DNA of 64,000 bases, from the NCBI GenBank assembly GCA_002928515.1, contig PERI01000002.1:186001-250000 (forward strand), written 5' to 3'. Of the stretch, positions 36,799 to 45,637 are shown piece by piece. The position numbers and the translations under genes were made by a program. The stretch's first letter is position 1; each line of letters opens with the position of its first letter. The DNA comes from Hyphomicrobium sp. GTDB lineage: Bacteria > Pseudomonadota > Alphaproteobacteria > Rhizobiales > Hyphomicrobiaceae. The notes beneath the pieces are model-generated. The model did no database searches. It had not been told where the DNA came from and saw only the letters and a program-made list of their open reading frames with translations.

Positions 36799-39700
36799 AT
36801 GCGCGCCATAGAGATTTTCGTTCGTCGTCCGGTGATCGCGATCGTCATCAACTTGGCGCTGGTACTCATCGGATTGCGGGCCGCCACGCAATTGCCGATC
36901 CAGCAATACCCGCGCATCGAAAGTTCGTCGATTGTCATTACGACGGTCTATGTCGGCGCGTCGGCTGACGGGATTCGCGGGTTCGTTACGACGCCTATCG
37001 AGCGGGCCGTCTCATCGATCACCGGCGTCGATTATGTGGAATCGAGCAGCGTTGCAGGGTTGAGCACGGTCACCGTGCGCTTAAAGCTCAATCATCCGAG
37101 TACTGTGGCATTGACGGAAGTCGGCAATCGGCTCGATCAAATTCGCAGCGAGCTTCCGGTCGAAGCCGAATCCTCGGTTGTCGAAGTGCAACGCGCCGAC
37201 CGGCCTTACGCGACGTTCTACGTCAGCGTCACATCCGAGACGATGACTCCATCGCAAGTCACCGATTACCTATCGCGCAGTATTCAACCGCGGCTCAGTA
37301 CGCTGCCAAACGTGCAGCGCGTTGGCCTCGAAGGCGCGCGGCCGCAAGCGATGCGCATTTGGCTCGATCCGGAACGGATCGCGGCGTTTGGCATCGGTGC
37401 CAGCGATGTGGAAGCGGCACTGACGCGCAATAACTTTCTTGCTGCCGTCGGCCGTACCAAGAGCAACGAGATCCAAGTCGATCTGCTCGCCAATACCGAC
37501 TTGCGCACGGTGGACGAATTCGAGCGGCTGATCGTGCGCGAAGATGGCGACCGCATCGTGCGCATTTCCGATATCGGGCGTGTGGAACTCGGGGCTGAAG
37601 AGGATACCTCCAACGTCCGTCACAACGGGAAAGACGCCGTCTATCTATCGGTGTGGCCGTTGCCGGGCACGAACGAGATCGCTGTCGCGTATGCGCTGCG
37701 CGACGAGTTGGAGAAGATCAAGCCGCTGATGCCGCGCGGGACTGATATCGCGCTGGCCTACGACGGCACCGTCTATATGGAAAACTCTTTGAAGGAGATT
37801 GCGACGACCTTCAGCGAGACGGTGGCGATTGTCGGCTTGATTGTATTTTTGTTTCTTGGCTCAGCGCGCAGCGCGCTCGTGCCGCTTGTGACGATCCCGA
37901 TTTCATTGATCGGCGCACTGGCCGCGATGATGGCGATGGGCTTTTCCCTCAATCTCCTCACTCTACTCGCCATTGTGCTCTCGGTCGGACTCGTCGTCGA
38001 TGACGCTATCGTCGTTGTTGAAAACGTGTCGCGCTACATGCGCGACGGTATGGGCCGTGTGCAGGCCGCTCTTATCAGCACTCGACAGCTCTTTGCGCCG
38101 ATCGTCGCAATGACCATTACCCTGGCGGCGGTTTATGCGCCGATTGGATTTTTGTCTGGCCTGACCGGCGTACTTTTTAAGGAGTTTGCGTTTACGCTGG
38201 CGATTGCGGTGATTGTCTCGGGCTTCGTTGCTGTCACGTTGTCACCGATCATGAGCGCGTACACAGCACCGGAAGGCGGACATGAAGGTCGCTATGCGCG
38301 ATTTGTCGGCCGCGTGTTCGATCGGGTTGCGGACGGTTACGGAAAAGCACTCGATGTCGTGTTGCAATTACGCGCCCAAGTGTTGGCGTTTGGTGCCTTC
38401 ATCTGCTTGCTTGCTGTGCCGCTTTATATGTTCTCTGGCCAAGAGCTCGCGCCGGTCGAGGACGAAGGCTTTATGTTGCTCATCGTCAATTCAGCGCCGG
38501 ATGCGTCGCTCGCTTACACGTCTGGGCACACGGGTAAAATTCTGGAAGTGGGCAAAAAGCTGCCCGAGTTTGAAGCGATGTTTGAGATTGTTTACCCATC
38601 GACGGGATTCGGCGGATACCTGTTCAAAAACTGGCATGATCGCCAGCGCAGCGCTCACGAGATACAGCCTGAAGTGTTTGGCGCCGTTTCACAGATTAAA
38701 GAGCTTCAGATATTCCCGGTCTTGCCGCCTGCCTTGCCGGGTGCTGGTAACTTCGATGTCGAGCTGGTCTTAAAAGGGCCGGGCACGCCGCAGGAGATGG
38801 CGGGTTATGCTTCGCAACTCGTCGGTGCGGCTTTCGGTAGTGGACAGTTCATGTTCGCCGATACCGATCTGAAAATCGACCTGCCACAAGTGCGCGTCGT
38901 CGTACATCGCGAACGCGTCGCAGATATCGGGCTCGATCTCGCCGATGTCGGGCGTCAGCTTGGGGTGCTGTTGGCTGGCAACTACGTCAATCGCTTCACT
39001 ATCGATGGGCGCGCCTACAAAGTCATTCCGCAAGTTGGCGTCGATGCACGAGCCGTGGCGACCAGCCTGCTCGACTACAAAGTACGCACGCGCGATGGAA
39101 AATCTATTCCGGTGTCTGCGTTGGCGACGCTGGAGACATTCACTGCACCGCGCACGTTAGCGCGTTTCCAGCAGACCGATAGCTTCCGCGTCTATGGCGG
39201 CGTCAAGCCTGGCATTACCAAGGCTGCCGCGCTTGAGACGTTGGAGCAGGCGGCGCGCAACATTTTGCCGAACGGTTACACGATCGATTACGCAGGCGAG
39301 TCGCGCCAAATTCGGCAAGAGGGCACAACGCTTGCCGGAACGCTCGGGTTTGCGATCCTGCTGATCTATCTCGTGCTCGTTGCGCAGTTCGGCAGCTTCC
39401 GCGATCCTCTTGTTGTGTTGCTTGGATCGGTGCCGCTGGCGCTGACGGCGGCGCTGGTGTTCACGTTCTTCGGGTTCACGACCATCAATATTTACAGTCA
39501 GATCGGCTTGATTACATTGGTCGGGCTGATTGCGAAAAACGGTATTCTGATCGTCGCATTCGCGAATGAATTACAGATCGCGGGCAAAGACAAATTGGCG
39601 GCGATCCGCGAAGCATCCATCACGCGCTTGCGGCCAATCCTCATGACAACGGCTGCCACTGTGTTTGGGCATTTGCCGCTGGTGTTCGTGACGGGTGCTG

Positions 39701-39873
39701 GTGCAGAAGCGCGCAACAGCATCGGCATCATGCTGGTGAGCGGCATGGCGATTGGCACGCTGTTCACGCTTTTTATTCTGCCGGCGATCTACATGGTTGT
39801 TGCAGCCGTCCATCGGCCTGAGGAAGCGATCGACGAGATTGACATGCCGGGTCCGCAGCGGGTCGGTGCTTAG
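36799..39873 (+). CDS. RND multidrug efflux permease (HAE1 type)
   Basis: 1024-residue inner-membrane proton antiporter with the AcrB-type layout: one helix at the N-terminus (FVRRPVIAIVINLALVLIGL), large periplasmic loops around 40-330 and 540-850, and two blocks of helices. The proton-relay segment VGLVVDDAIVVVENVSRYM (TM4, two Asp) and the GLIAKNGILIVAF repeat in TM10-11 are present. Substrates cannot be predicted. No outer-membrane factor gene is adjacent, so the channel must be encoded elsewhere. Forms an operon with the adaptor gene. Confidence 0.93.
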   Translation: MRAIEIFVRRPVIAIVINLALVLIGLRAATQLPIQQYPRIESSSIVITTVYVGASADGIRGFVTTPIERAVSSITGVDYVESSSVAGLSTVTVRLKLNHPSTVALTEVGNRLDQIRSELPVEAESSVVEVQRADRPYATFYVSVTSETMTPSQVTDYLSRSIQPRLSTLPNVQRVGLEGARPQAMRIWLDPERIAAFGIGASDVEAALTRNNFLAAVGRTKSNEIQVDLLANTDLRTVDEFERLIVREDGDRIVRISDIGRVELGAEEDTSNVRHNGKDAVYLSVWPLPGTNEIAVAYALRDELEKIKPLMPRGTDIALAYDGTVYMENSLKEIATTFSETVAIVGLIVFLFLGSARSALVPLVTIPISLIGALAAMMAMGFSLNLLTLLAIVLSVGLVVDDAIVVVENVSRYMRDGMGRVQAALISTRQLFAPIVAMTITLAAVYAPIGFLSGLTGVLFKEFAFTLAIAVIVSGFVAVTLSPIMSAYTAPEGGHEGRYARFVGRVFDRVADGYGKALDVVLQLRAQVLAFGAFICLLAVPLYMFSGQELAPVEDEGFMLLIVNSAPDASLAYTSGHTGKILEVGKKLPEFEAMFEIVYPSTGFGGYLFKNWHDRQRSAHEIQPEVFGAVSQIKELQIFPVLPPALPGAGNFDVELVLKGPGTPQEMAGYASQLVGAAFGSGQFMFADTDLKIDLPQVRVVVHRERVADIGLDLADVGRQLGVLLAGNYVNRFTIDGRAYKVIPQVGVDARAVATSLLDYKVRTRDGKSIPVSALATLETFTAPRTLARFQQTDSFRVYGGVKPGITKAAALETLEQAARNILPNGYTIDYAGESRQIRQEGTTLAGTLGFAILLIYLVLVAQFGSFRDPLVVLLGSVPLALTAALVFTFFGFTTINIYSQIGLITLVGLIAKNGILIVAFANELQIAGKDKLAAIREASITRLRPILMTTAATVFGHLPLVFVTGAGAEARNSIGIMLVSGMAIGTLFTLFILPAIYMVVAAVHRPEEAIDEIDMPGPQRVGA

Positions 39874-39989
39874 GTTCGGCATTTTTTGTACCAGCCGTTG
39901 ACTGTCACGCTGATGTTGCGATGCAAGACTTGCGGCTGTGCGCCTGCCTAGGCTAGATGGCACGACTCACATTTCAAAGCGGGCGACAC

Positions 39990-40280
39990 ATGCTGGAACT
40001 CCTCGGCTTCATCAGCTACCTGATCACGCTCTACACTTACGTCATTATCGCCAGCGTGATTTTGAGCTGGCTGATGGCATTCGGCGTCATCAACGCCTAC
40101 AACCCATTCATTCGCTCGTTGTGGCAGGGGATCAATGCCGTCACTGAGCCGCTGCTGCGGCCGATCCGGGACGCGCTGCCCAACATGGGCGGGCTGGATA
40201 TTTCGCCAATCATTCTGCTGCTCGCCTGCTATTTCGTGCAGAGCGTGGTTTTGCCCAATATCGCCAAGCTGGTCGTGTGA
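39990..40280 (+). CDS. YggT family membrane protein
   Basis: 96 residues from ATG 39990 (107 from ATG 39957). Two hydrophobic segments surround the conserved YggT repeat: SWLMAFGVINAYNPFIRSLWQGINAVTEPLLRPIRDALP, then GGLDISPIILLLACYF. The family is linked to cell shape and osmotic tolerance in some bacteria and to cell division in others. It overlaps the DUF167 gene by 4 nt, a pairing conserved in many proteobacteria. Confidence 0.9.
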   Translation: MLELLGFISYLITLYTYVIIASVILSWLMAFGVINAYNPFIRSLWQGINAVTEPLLRPIRDALPNMGGLDISPIILLLACYFVQSVVLPNIAKLVV

Positions 40281-40666
40281 GCCGGACGGACGAGGCCGGA
40301 GATCAGAACGACAAACCCTGGCGGCACGGCGCCGCGTGCGTCATTGTGCACTTCCGTTTGACGCCGAAATCCTCCAAAGAGAGTATTGACGGGCTTTTGA
40401 CATCCGCTGAGGGCTCGGCGTTTCAGGCGCGTGTGCGCGCTCCTCCCGAAGACGGTGCAGCCAACGCGGCGCTGGAGCGGCTCGCAGCCGAGTGGCTTCA
40501 GGTTCCCAAACGGTCTGTGCAGCTTTTGACTGGGGCGAAGTCGCGTCTGAAATCCTTGAAGATTGTGGGCGATCCAGATGCTCTGGATAAACTTTTGCAG
40601 CGTAAGCTTCATGAGTTTGTTGGCATTGACGATGGCACCATCAATGACGAGGCCGAGCGGGACTAA
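40277..40666 (+). CDS. DUF167/YggU family protein
   Basis: 129 residues. The family core VIVHFRLTPKSSKESIDGL, RVRAPPEDGAANAALERLAAEWL and SRLKSLKI is easily seen between about 18 and 100; the head and tail are extra. Structure known for relatives, function not. GTG 40277 overlaps the yggT stop. folD follows after 70 nt with its own strong ribosome site. Confidence 0.92.
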   Translation: MSRTDEAGDQNDKPWRHGAACVIVHFRLTPKSSKESIDGLLTSAEGSAFQARVRAPPEDGAANAALERLAAEWLQVPKRSVQLLTGAKSRLKSLKIVGDPDALDKLLQRKLHEFVGIDDGTINDEAERD

Positions 40667-40736
40667 CGGGTTGAGCATCGCGGCATCAATGCACGCGATG
40701 GCTGATTGAAAAAACTAGGCAGGAGGAAACGCGCTG

Positions 40737-41624
40737 ATGTCCGCAGCTCAGATCATCGACGGGAAGAAAATTGCAGCCGATGTGCGCGCGGAAGTCGCCG
40801 CAGAAGTCGCGCGACTTGTGAAAGAACACGGCATCAAGCCGGGTCTTGCTGTGGTGCTGGTGGGTGAAGATCCGGCGAGCAAAGTGTACGTCAAGAACAA
40901 AGCGCAGCAGACCGTCGAAGTCGGCATGAATTCGTGGGAACACAAGCTGCCCGCCGAGACGAGCGAAGCGGACGTTCTGGCGCTCGTCAATAAACTCAAC
41001 AACGATCCAGCATGCCACGGCATTTTGGTGCAGTTGCCGCTGCCCAAACATATCAACTCGGAAAAGGTTTTGAACGCGATCAGCCCCGACAAGGATGTCG
41101 ATGGGTTTCATCCTGTCAATGTCGGCCGGTTGTGGGTGGGCGAACGCGCGCTCGTGCCATGTACCCCGACAGGGTCTGTCATTTTGGCGAAAACGGTGCG
41201 GCCGAATTTGAGCGGGCTTGATGCCGTTGTCATCGGGCGGTCGAACATTGTCGGCAAACCGGTGGCTGCATTGCTGTTGCGTGAGAATTGCACGGTGACG
41301 ATTGCGCATTCGCGCACCAAGAATATCGAAGATATCGTCAAGTGTGCCGACCTGGTGATTGCGGCTGTCGGTATTCCAGAAATGGTCAAGGGTAGTTGGA
41401 TTCGTCCCGGTGCAACGGTGATTGACGTCGGCATCAATCGCGTGCCGTCAGAAAACGGCAAGACCAAGCTCGTCGGCGACGTATCCTATGACGAATGTGC
41501 GGCTGTGGCGGGCGCCATCACGCCGGTGCCGGGTGGTGTTGGCCCGATGACGATTGCGTGCTTGCTGCGCAATGCGGCGCAGGCAGCGGCGATGTTGGCT
41601 GGCGTGAAGAGCGCATTCGGTTGA
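40737..41624 (+). CDS. folD: FolD bifunctional methylenetetrahydrofolate dehydrogenase/cyclohydrolase
   Basis: 295 residues, usual length. Converts 5,10-methylene-THF to 10-formyl-THF. The catalytic Lys lies in [17 protein letters not shown] (about 57), followed by [20 protein letters not shown] and [14 protein letters not shown]; the NADP site is [17 protein letters not shown] and the end is [21 protein letters not shown] 9 nt before ATG 40737 is one of the best ribosome sites in the window. A hairpin terminator follows at 41661. Confidence 0.96.
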   Translation: MSAAQIIDGKKIAADVRAEVAAEVARLVKEHGIKPGLAVVLVGEDPASKVYVKNKAQQTVEVGMNSWEHKLPAETSEADVLALVNKLNNDPACHGILVQLPLPKHINSEKVLNAISPDKDVDGFHPVNVGRLWVGERALVPCTPTGSVILAKTVRPNLSGLDAVVIGRSNIVGKPVAALLLRENCTVTIAHSRTKNIEDIVKCADLVIAAVGIPEMVKGSWIRPGATVIDVGINRVPSENGKTKLVGDVSYDECAAVAGAITPVPGGVGPMTIACLLRNAAQAAAMLAGVKSAFG

Positions 41625-41660
41625 TCTGACACTGCGAAATACTTTCGTCCAAGACTTTGG

Positions 41661-41688
41661 AAAGCCGGGAGCCCATGCTTCCGGCTTT
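41661..41688 (+). terminator. Probable terminator after folD
   Basis: Stem AAAGCCGG (41661-41668) with CCGGCTTT (41681-41688), 12-nt loop, followed by CTGTATTAATATT. Both strands have T-rich flanks, so it may serve folD and the convergent KTSC gene. Confidence 0.65.
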
Positions 41689-41715
41689 CTGTATTAATAT
41701 TATCGAAATTATACA

Positions 41716-41916
41716 TCAACGATTTGATGAATGCTGATCTCGTATATTTTCGTTGAAATATTGGCCCGCAGATGAAGCGGATAACAAAGCTAAATATTTC
41801 CATTCCGGCACGTCGTAGTAGGTATAATTGCCGCCACTCGTAAATGAGAGGTATAGGTTTCGTGTAGCAGGATCGTAGTCGGCGCTTTTAATGGCAGAAG
41901 AATTTAGGGCAACCAT
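41716..41916 (-). CDS. KTSC domain-containing small protein
   Basis: 66 residues. The sequence SSAIKSADYDPATRNLYLSFTSGGNYTYYDVPEWKYLALLSASSAGQYFN fits the KTSC domain (named for lysyl-tRNA synthetase C-terminal-like), common as a lone short protein in alphaproteobacteria; here the KTSC signature appears as the SSAGQYFN end. Role unknown. Followed on the plus side by folD (convergent). It lies directly beside the disrupted comM but outside the mobile element. Confidence 0.82.
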   Translation of the reverse strand: MVALNSSAIKSADYDPATRNLYLSFTSGGNYTYYDVPEWKYLALLSASSAGQYFNENIRDQHSSNR

Positions 41917-41956
41917 AAATCACAATCTCCCATCCAGCTTGGTAATATGAAATCAG

Positions 41957-42766
41957 CTATGCTGCACGCTGTTGGCGCATCGTTTCGGCGCGGTAGCTCA
42001 AAGCTTCGGCGACGTGGATGCGGCTGACCGTTTCGGCTGCATCGAGATCGGCAATGGTGCGGGCCACGCGCAGCGTGCGATGAAATCCGCGTGCCGACAG
42101 CGCCAGCGTTTCAGATGCTTTGCGCAATAGCGCGACGCCCGCTTCGTCAGGCATGGCGGTTTTTTCGAGCAGTTGGCCGGAGCAGGCTGCGTTGGTCAGC
42201 GTGCCAGATACGCCAAGGCTCGCGTATCGCGCGCGTTGTCGCTCGCGTGCGGCCGTGACGCGGGCGCGGACTTCGCCACTGCCTTCGCGCGCGGCGGGCA
42301 GCACAAGATCGGCGGCGGAGACGGCGGGCACTTCGATTTGTAAATCGATGCGGTCGAGCAATGGTCCCGATACGCGGGCTTGATAGTCGGCGGCGCAGCG
42401 CGGGCCACGGCGGCAACTCTCGCCGGGCGATGAACCACCGCATTTGCATGGGTTCATGGCGGCGACGAGCTGGATGCGCGATGGATATGAGATGCGATGG
42501 TTAGCGCGCGCAATGACGATTTCGCCTGCTTCGAGCGGTTGGCGTAGTGCATCAAGCACGTTGGGTTGGAACTCGGGGAGTTCGTCAAGAAACAACACGC
42601 CGAGATGGGCGAGCGACGCTTCCCCCGGTTTGGGGCGCGAGCCGCCGCCGACGAGAGACGCCATGCTGGCTGAATGATGAGGTGAGCGAAACGGACGCTC
42701 GACCGTCAGCTTTCCGCCCATCAATTCGCCCGCGAGCGAATGAACCATGGAGACTTCGAGGATTTC
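41957..42766 (-). pseudogene. comM: comM 3' fragment (Mg-chelatase-like AAA ATPase), split by insertion
   Basis: C-terminal 269 residues of ComM/YifB, starting within EILEVSMVHSLAG and containing the PFRSPHHSASMASLVGGG block, LGVLFLDELPEFQPNVLDALRQPLE (Walker B), CNPCKCG-type zinc sequences and the Mg_chelatase_C end. The 5' half is at 47936-48663, beyond a 5,169-bp element. Joining 48663-47936 to 42758-41957 (one copy of the 8-bp duplication dropped) gives exactly 510 codons with no stop, so the gene was intact before insertion. A short ORF from ATG 42772 reads out of the inverted repeat but lacks the ATP site. ComM is a helicase aiding branch migration in natural transformation. Confidence 0.93.
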
Positions 42767-42790
42767 CGGCATTGCGTAGCAAACGCACCA
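42767..42790 (+). repeat. Left terminal inverted repeat of element 1
   Basis: Begins CGGCATTGCGTAGCAAAC; identical over all 24 bp to the reverse complement of 47912-47935. The preceding 8 bp, AGGATTTC (42759-42766), are repeated right after the other end. Confidence 0.95.
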
Positions 42791-42823
42791 GATAAAAACT
42801 GGTAATTCCGAGGACTTAAAACG

Positions 42824-43105
42824 ATGATTGTGAAACTAGCGATCCACCCGGATCAAATCCGTTGGTATGCGCAAAGCGCTCTTAGCGGCTTCGATACCCT
42901 AGACAAAGACGACGCAATAGAGAACGCATGTCACGACCTAAGAAGTATTCTCGCGTACCTAGACGCGCTAGATGCGGCAGACAAAGCCGTTGCTGTAGCG
43001 GGCGTCGAAGGGATCAAACCGAACGTCCGGTTGGAACTTCGTATCGGTCACGACAACGCTGGTCATCAGCCCCACCTCAAGATTGCGCGGTTCCCAACGG
43101 TCTAG
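42824..43105 (+). CDS. Possible small hypothetical protein in element 1
   Basis: 93-codon frame with GAGGA about 10 nt upstream, located just inside the left inverted repeat. The first half (YAQSALSGFDTLDKDDAIENACHDLRSILAYLDALD) looks like a plausible helical protein; the second half is antisense to the WYL-like gene, which is better supported. No family recognised. It could be a chance frame. Confidence 0.3.
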   Translation: MIVKLAIHPDQIRWYAQSALSGFDTLDKDDAIENACHDLRSILAYLDALDAADKAVAVAGVEGIKPNVRLELRIGHDNAGHQPHLKIARFPTV

Positions 43106-43333
43106 GGGCTTTTCTGGATTGTCGATCTGCGTACTGGCCAAAAGGTATTTGTCTTTGGTCGAGCGATAGACTCCATATGGAGCTATCAGACGTTCCGCGT
43201 GGTCGTCTTTATATCGAATGCGAACTAGCAGCCGATTTTTTACGGCATCACAAAGTCGCGCTTGAAAATTCAGGTTTCGAGGCGCTGGTATGTCGTCCTT
43301 CGACCCTAAAGCCCAGCTTGGTTTTCGCGCCAT
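42968..43333 (-). CDS. WYL-domain-like protein, element 1 cargo
   Basis: 121 residues from ATG 43333 (GGGG 7 nt upstream). Most of the protein is a single domain: LCDAVKNRLLVRIRYKDDHAERLIAPYGVYRSTKDKYLLASTQIDN, then a strand-turn ending FDPFDARYSNGFVCRI. The order 'IRY...R...PYGVY...KYLLA' resembles the WYL ligand-binding domain found in regulators of phage-defence loci, but without the usual DNA-binding HTH. It could sense a nucleotide or nucleic-acid ligand (inference). Divergent from the next gene, 39 nt apart. Confidence 0.6.
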   Translation of the reverse strand: MARKPSWALGSKDDIPAPRNLNFQARLCDAVKNRLLVRIRYKDDHAERLIAPYGVYRSTKDKYLLASTQIDNPEKPLDRWEPRNLEVGLMTSVVVTDTKFQPDVRFDPFDARYSNGFVCRI

Positions 43334-43372
43334 GTCCGCACCCCAGAATCGTTTGCTGGGGAGAATAATACC

Positions 43373-43804
43373 ATGGCTGACCCCCACGTCGTGACCGCCC
43401 TAGCTCGCAAGCGTGCAGAGCTATCCGGCGACATTCAAACCACCCAAGTAAAACTCCGACAGATGGTCCTAGACCTCGAACGTCTGGACGCAACCTTGCT
43501 TATGTTTGACCCAGACTATCGAATAGAAGCCATCAAGCCTAAAGCGTTCCGACCACCTGAGGATTGGAGCAAGCGAGGCGAGATGACCCGGCTGATTCTC
43601 GGAATTCTTAGGCAAGCAGCAGAGCCGCTAACGTCTCGCGACGTTGCCTTACAGTTGATCGCAGAGCGGGCATTAGAGCCAAACGATAAGATGGTCCGGC
43701 TGATGACGAAGCGTTGTGGCGTGGCTCTCAGAGGCCAGCGCGATAAGGCTACAGTGCAATCGTTTGATGGACCGGGAATGAGTGTGCTTTGGAAGTTGCC
43801 ATAA
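43373..43804 (+). CDS. Conserved small protein, coiled coil plus winged-helix-like domain, cargo
   Basis: 143 residues. The N-terminal third (ALARKRAELSGDIQTTQVKLRQMVLDLERLDATLLMFDPD) is a clear coiled coil; the rest (RGEMTRLILGILRQAAEPLTSRDVALQLIAERAL, then MTKRCGVALRGQRDKATVQ) reads like a winged helix. Similar small proteins starting MADPHVVTAL are, as I recall, common beside transposases and prophages in alphaproteobacteria. GGAG is 9 nt upstream. It may be a DNA-binding cargo regulator; function unproven. Confidence 0.75.
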   Translation: MADPHVVTALARKRAELSGDIQTTQVKLRQMVLDLERLDATLLMFDPDYRIEAIKPKAFRPPEDWSKRGEMTRLILGILRQAAEPLTSRDVALQLIAERALEPNDKMVRLMTKRCGVALRGQRDKATVQSFDGPGMSVLWKLP

Positions 43805-43899
43805 AGCATCCCTCACATCGTACACGGTGTTCAATAATCTTGGTTCTTGTGATTTGAATAATGCTCATCGTAGCTTCTATGCAGGGCATGGGGGCGACA

Positions 43900-44280
43900 A
43901 TGGTGCGAACGGTTTTTGTATTAGCGACGGCGTTCGCTGTGGCCGGTTGTGCGGGACGCGCTCCTGACTTAGTGCCGCTAGTCCAAGTGACAGACCAGCA
44001 ATTGACGTGCGAGCAAATCGTAGCCGAAGCCAAAATCAATAATGAGCGCATTACTCAGCTTGCCCGTGAGGAAGGCTGGAAAGTAACGCAGAATGTTGCA
44101 GCTGGTGTTGTAGGTCTTGTGATCTGGCCAGTTTGGTTTGGGATGGATTTCCAAGACGCCGCTGGTAAGGAAGGCAAGGCGCTGTCGCAGCGCAATGAGT
44201 ATCTAGGCACGCTTGCACAGCAGAGGTGCGCGCCTCCCACGACTACCGCAAGCATCCCGGATAAGCGCGACAACCGCTAA
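43900..44280 (+). CDS. Small predicted lipoprotein, element 1 cargo
   Basis: 126 residues from ATG 43900 (GGGG upstream; ATG 43861 also in frame). Signal MVRTVFVLATAFAVAGCAGR with lipobox AVAGC, so it is probably anchored in the envelope. After the anchor comes DQQLTCEQIVAEAKINNERITQLAREEG and one hydrophobic segment (VAAGVVGLVIWPVWFGMDF), then a short tail with a second Cys. Resembles host-range small lipoproteins of unknown role. Its stop overlaps that of the convergent gene. Confidence 0.7.
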   Translation: MVRTVFVLATAFAVAGCAGRAPDLVPLVQVTDQQLTCEQIVAEAKINNERITQLAREEGWKVTQNVAAGVVGLVIWPVWFGMDFQDAAGKEGKALSQRNEYLGTLAQQRCAPPTTTASIPDKRDNR

Positions 44281-44525
44281 GGCTGGATCGTCACGCACTC
44301 ACCCGGCTTGATGTTTTCCAAGCTCATAGTGTTGACCGTCCGACCATCTATTTCGGTGGTCCGAACTTCGGACGGTCCGACAGCTTCGCAATTTGGTTTG
44401 CTCGGATAATTCAGAAGCAGCAGCACAGCCCCTACAGCAATGAACACGGCAAAAGCCCCAAGGTTGGATTTCCAATCAGGAGGCTTGCCGCCGTAGTCGG
44501 GGGATTTTTCGTAGCCAGATGGCAT
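44277..44525 (-). CDS. Small single-span membrane protein, element 1 cargo
   Basis: 82 residues: a Pro/Gly/Lys-rich cytoplasmic head, one membrane helix (LGAFAVFIAVGAVLLLLNY, about 22-40) and a small external domain containing CEAVGPSEVRTTEIDG and GECVTIQP. Probably last gene of a leftward run after the transposase (42-nt gap to the previous gene). Family not recognised. Confidence 0.6.
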   Translation of the reverse strand: MPSGYEKSPDYGGKPPDWKSNLGAFAVFIAVGAVLLLLNYPSKPNCEAVGPSEVRTTEIDGRTVNTMSLENIKPGECVTIQP

Positions 44526-44567
44526 CGCTTATAACAGTAGCGCCACTAATTGTGGCGCTACTACTTA

Positions 44568-45008
44568 TTAGGCGGCAACCGCTTTAGAAGCGCCGTCGAA
44601 TGTTCCACAGTCTAACTCCGAAGCGCCGTTTAGGAAATCAATCTCTAAGTCGCCGGTGGCTTCGTACTCTCTAAAAATAATGTTCAATGATTCTGACATC
44701 ACTGAGCCTGGCCGGTGTTTAACTAGTTGATTGATAACGTCAGCAAGCTTCACTGCGCCACTAAGTGGTAATCCAACCTCATGGAATAAGCTGCGAACAC
44801 CCTTAATGGAAAATCCAACATACCGGGGATCAAATGCTCCGCGGTGGTTGCACTCATATACGGTGTAGAACGGATTGATACGGTGCTCGGTTACGCTACG
44901 ATCATGCGTAAGCACTCGGATACAATCCATGTACTTATCAAAATACGCAACTGGCCGAAAGCGCTCTAAAACTGCGCTAGATGGCAGAGCGATCGTAGTA
45001 TCAGTCAC
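44568..45008 (-). CDS. Hypothetical protein, element 1 cargo
   Basis: 146 residues from GTG 45008, with AAGGAG 7 nt upstream. Soluble, no motif recognised; segments ECNHRGAFDPRYVGFSIKGVRSLFHEVGLPL and DCGTFDGASKAV are unremarkable. It follows the gene at 45030 by 21 nt and is likely on the same message. Confidence 0.65.
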   Translation of the reverse strand: MTDTTIALPSSAVLERFRPVAYFDKYMDCIRVLTHDRSVTEHRINPFYTVYECNHRGAFDPRYVGFSIKGVRSLFHEVGLPLSGAVKLADVINQLVKHRPGSVMSESLNIIFREYEATGDLEIDFLNGASELDCGTFDGASKAVAA

Positions 45009-45029
45009 CGCGTGCTCCTTCCCAGATTC

Positions 45030-45569
45030 TTAGCTCCGGTGGCTAACCGGCCCCCAGAGCTGTCTGTCATATCTAGATTCAAAATCTATGGGCGCTCCTG
45101 GTACGTTGGGATCAGCGGCGATCCAAGTCCAATGTTCCAGCCAACCATATATTTCGGGAAAACTCTCTAACATCTCGTTACGAGAGATGTAAACGCAAAA
45201 TACACGATTTGGTTCCGCTGGGAAGTGCTCTAAATGCAAGTTATGCGGGTCATTTCCAGCAAGTTTTGCGTCTCGGGCCTGCGTCCATGTCGCAGCGAGC
45301 TTCCTGCTGGCGGCCTTACCATCGTCGCCTACCATCATGTCCCTACGCAAACCTTCAAATAGGTGCTGAGTAAATATTAGGCCTGGACCGACGATGCCAT
45401 ACAGCTGACCAAGGTAAAAAGTTAGGCCTAAGCTAGCGTCTCTAATGACTTGCTGGGGCATTCGGCCAATTAAAAGGTGGTCTCTCCCAGCTAAAGTCGT
45501 ACTGCGGTCATCCCAAATCGGAGCTTCGGCGACCAATACTTGACCGCCTGGTTGTGCTAGGAGCCGCAA
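45030..45569 (-). CDS. Hypothetical protein, element 1 cargo
   Basis: About 179 residues. The start is taken as TTG 45569 because AAGGAGG lies 5 nt upstream; a longer frame to a TTG at 45584 would place that ribosome site inside the gene. A mildly hydrophobic middle (ASLGLTFYLGQLYGIVGPGLIF) may be membrane-associated or a buried core; the end (EMLESFPEIYGWLEHWTWIAADP) is aromatic-rich. No family recognised. Lies 68 nt after the transposase stop on the same strand. Confidence 0.62.
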   Translation of the reverse strand: MRLLAQPGGQVLVAEAPIWDDRSTTLAGRDHLLIGRMPQQVIRDASLGLTFYLGQLYGIVGPGLIFTQHLFEGLRRDMMVGDDGKAASRKLAATWTQARDAKLAGNDPHNLHLEHFPAEPNRVFCVYISRNEMLESFPEIYGWLEHWTWIAADPNVPGAPIDFESRYDRQLWGPVSHRS

Positions 45570-45637
45570 ATGTGCCTCCTTCAAAGTTAAGGGCCGTTGC
45601 TTTTACCAATTTTGAAAGAAACTGCAATTGGCGCGTA

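Noticed and set aside
41486-41803. 105-codon minus-strand frame overlapping the folD end
   Set aside because: Overlaps both folD and the better supported KTSC gene, and crosses the folD terminator.
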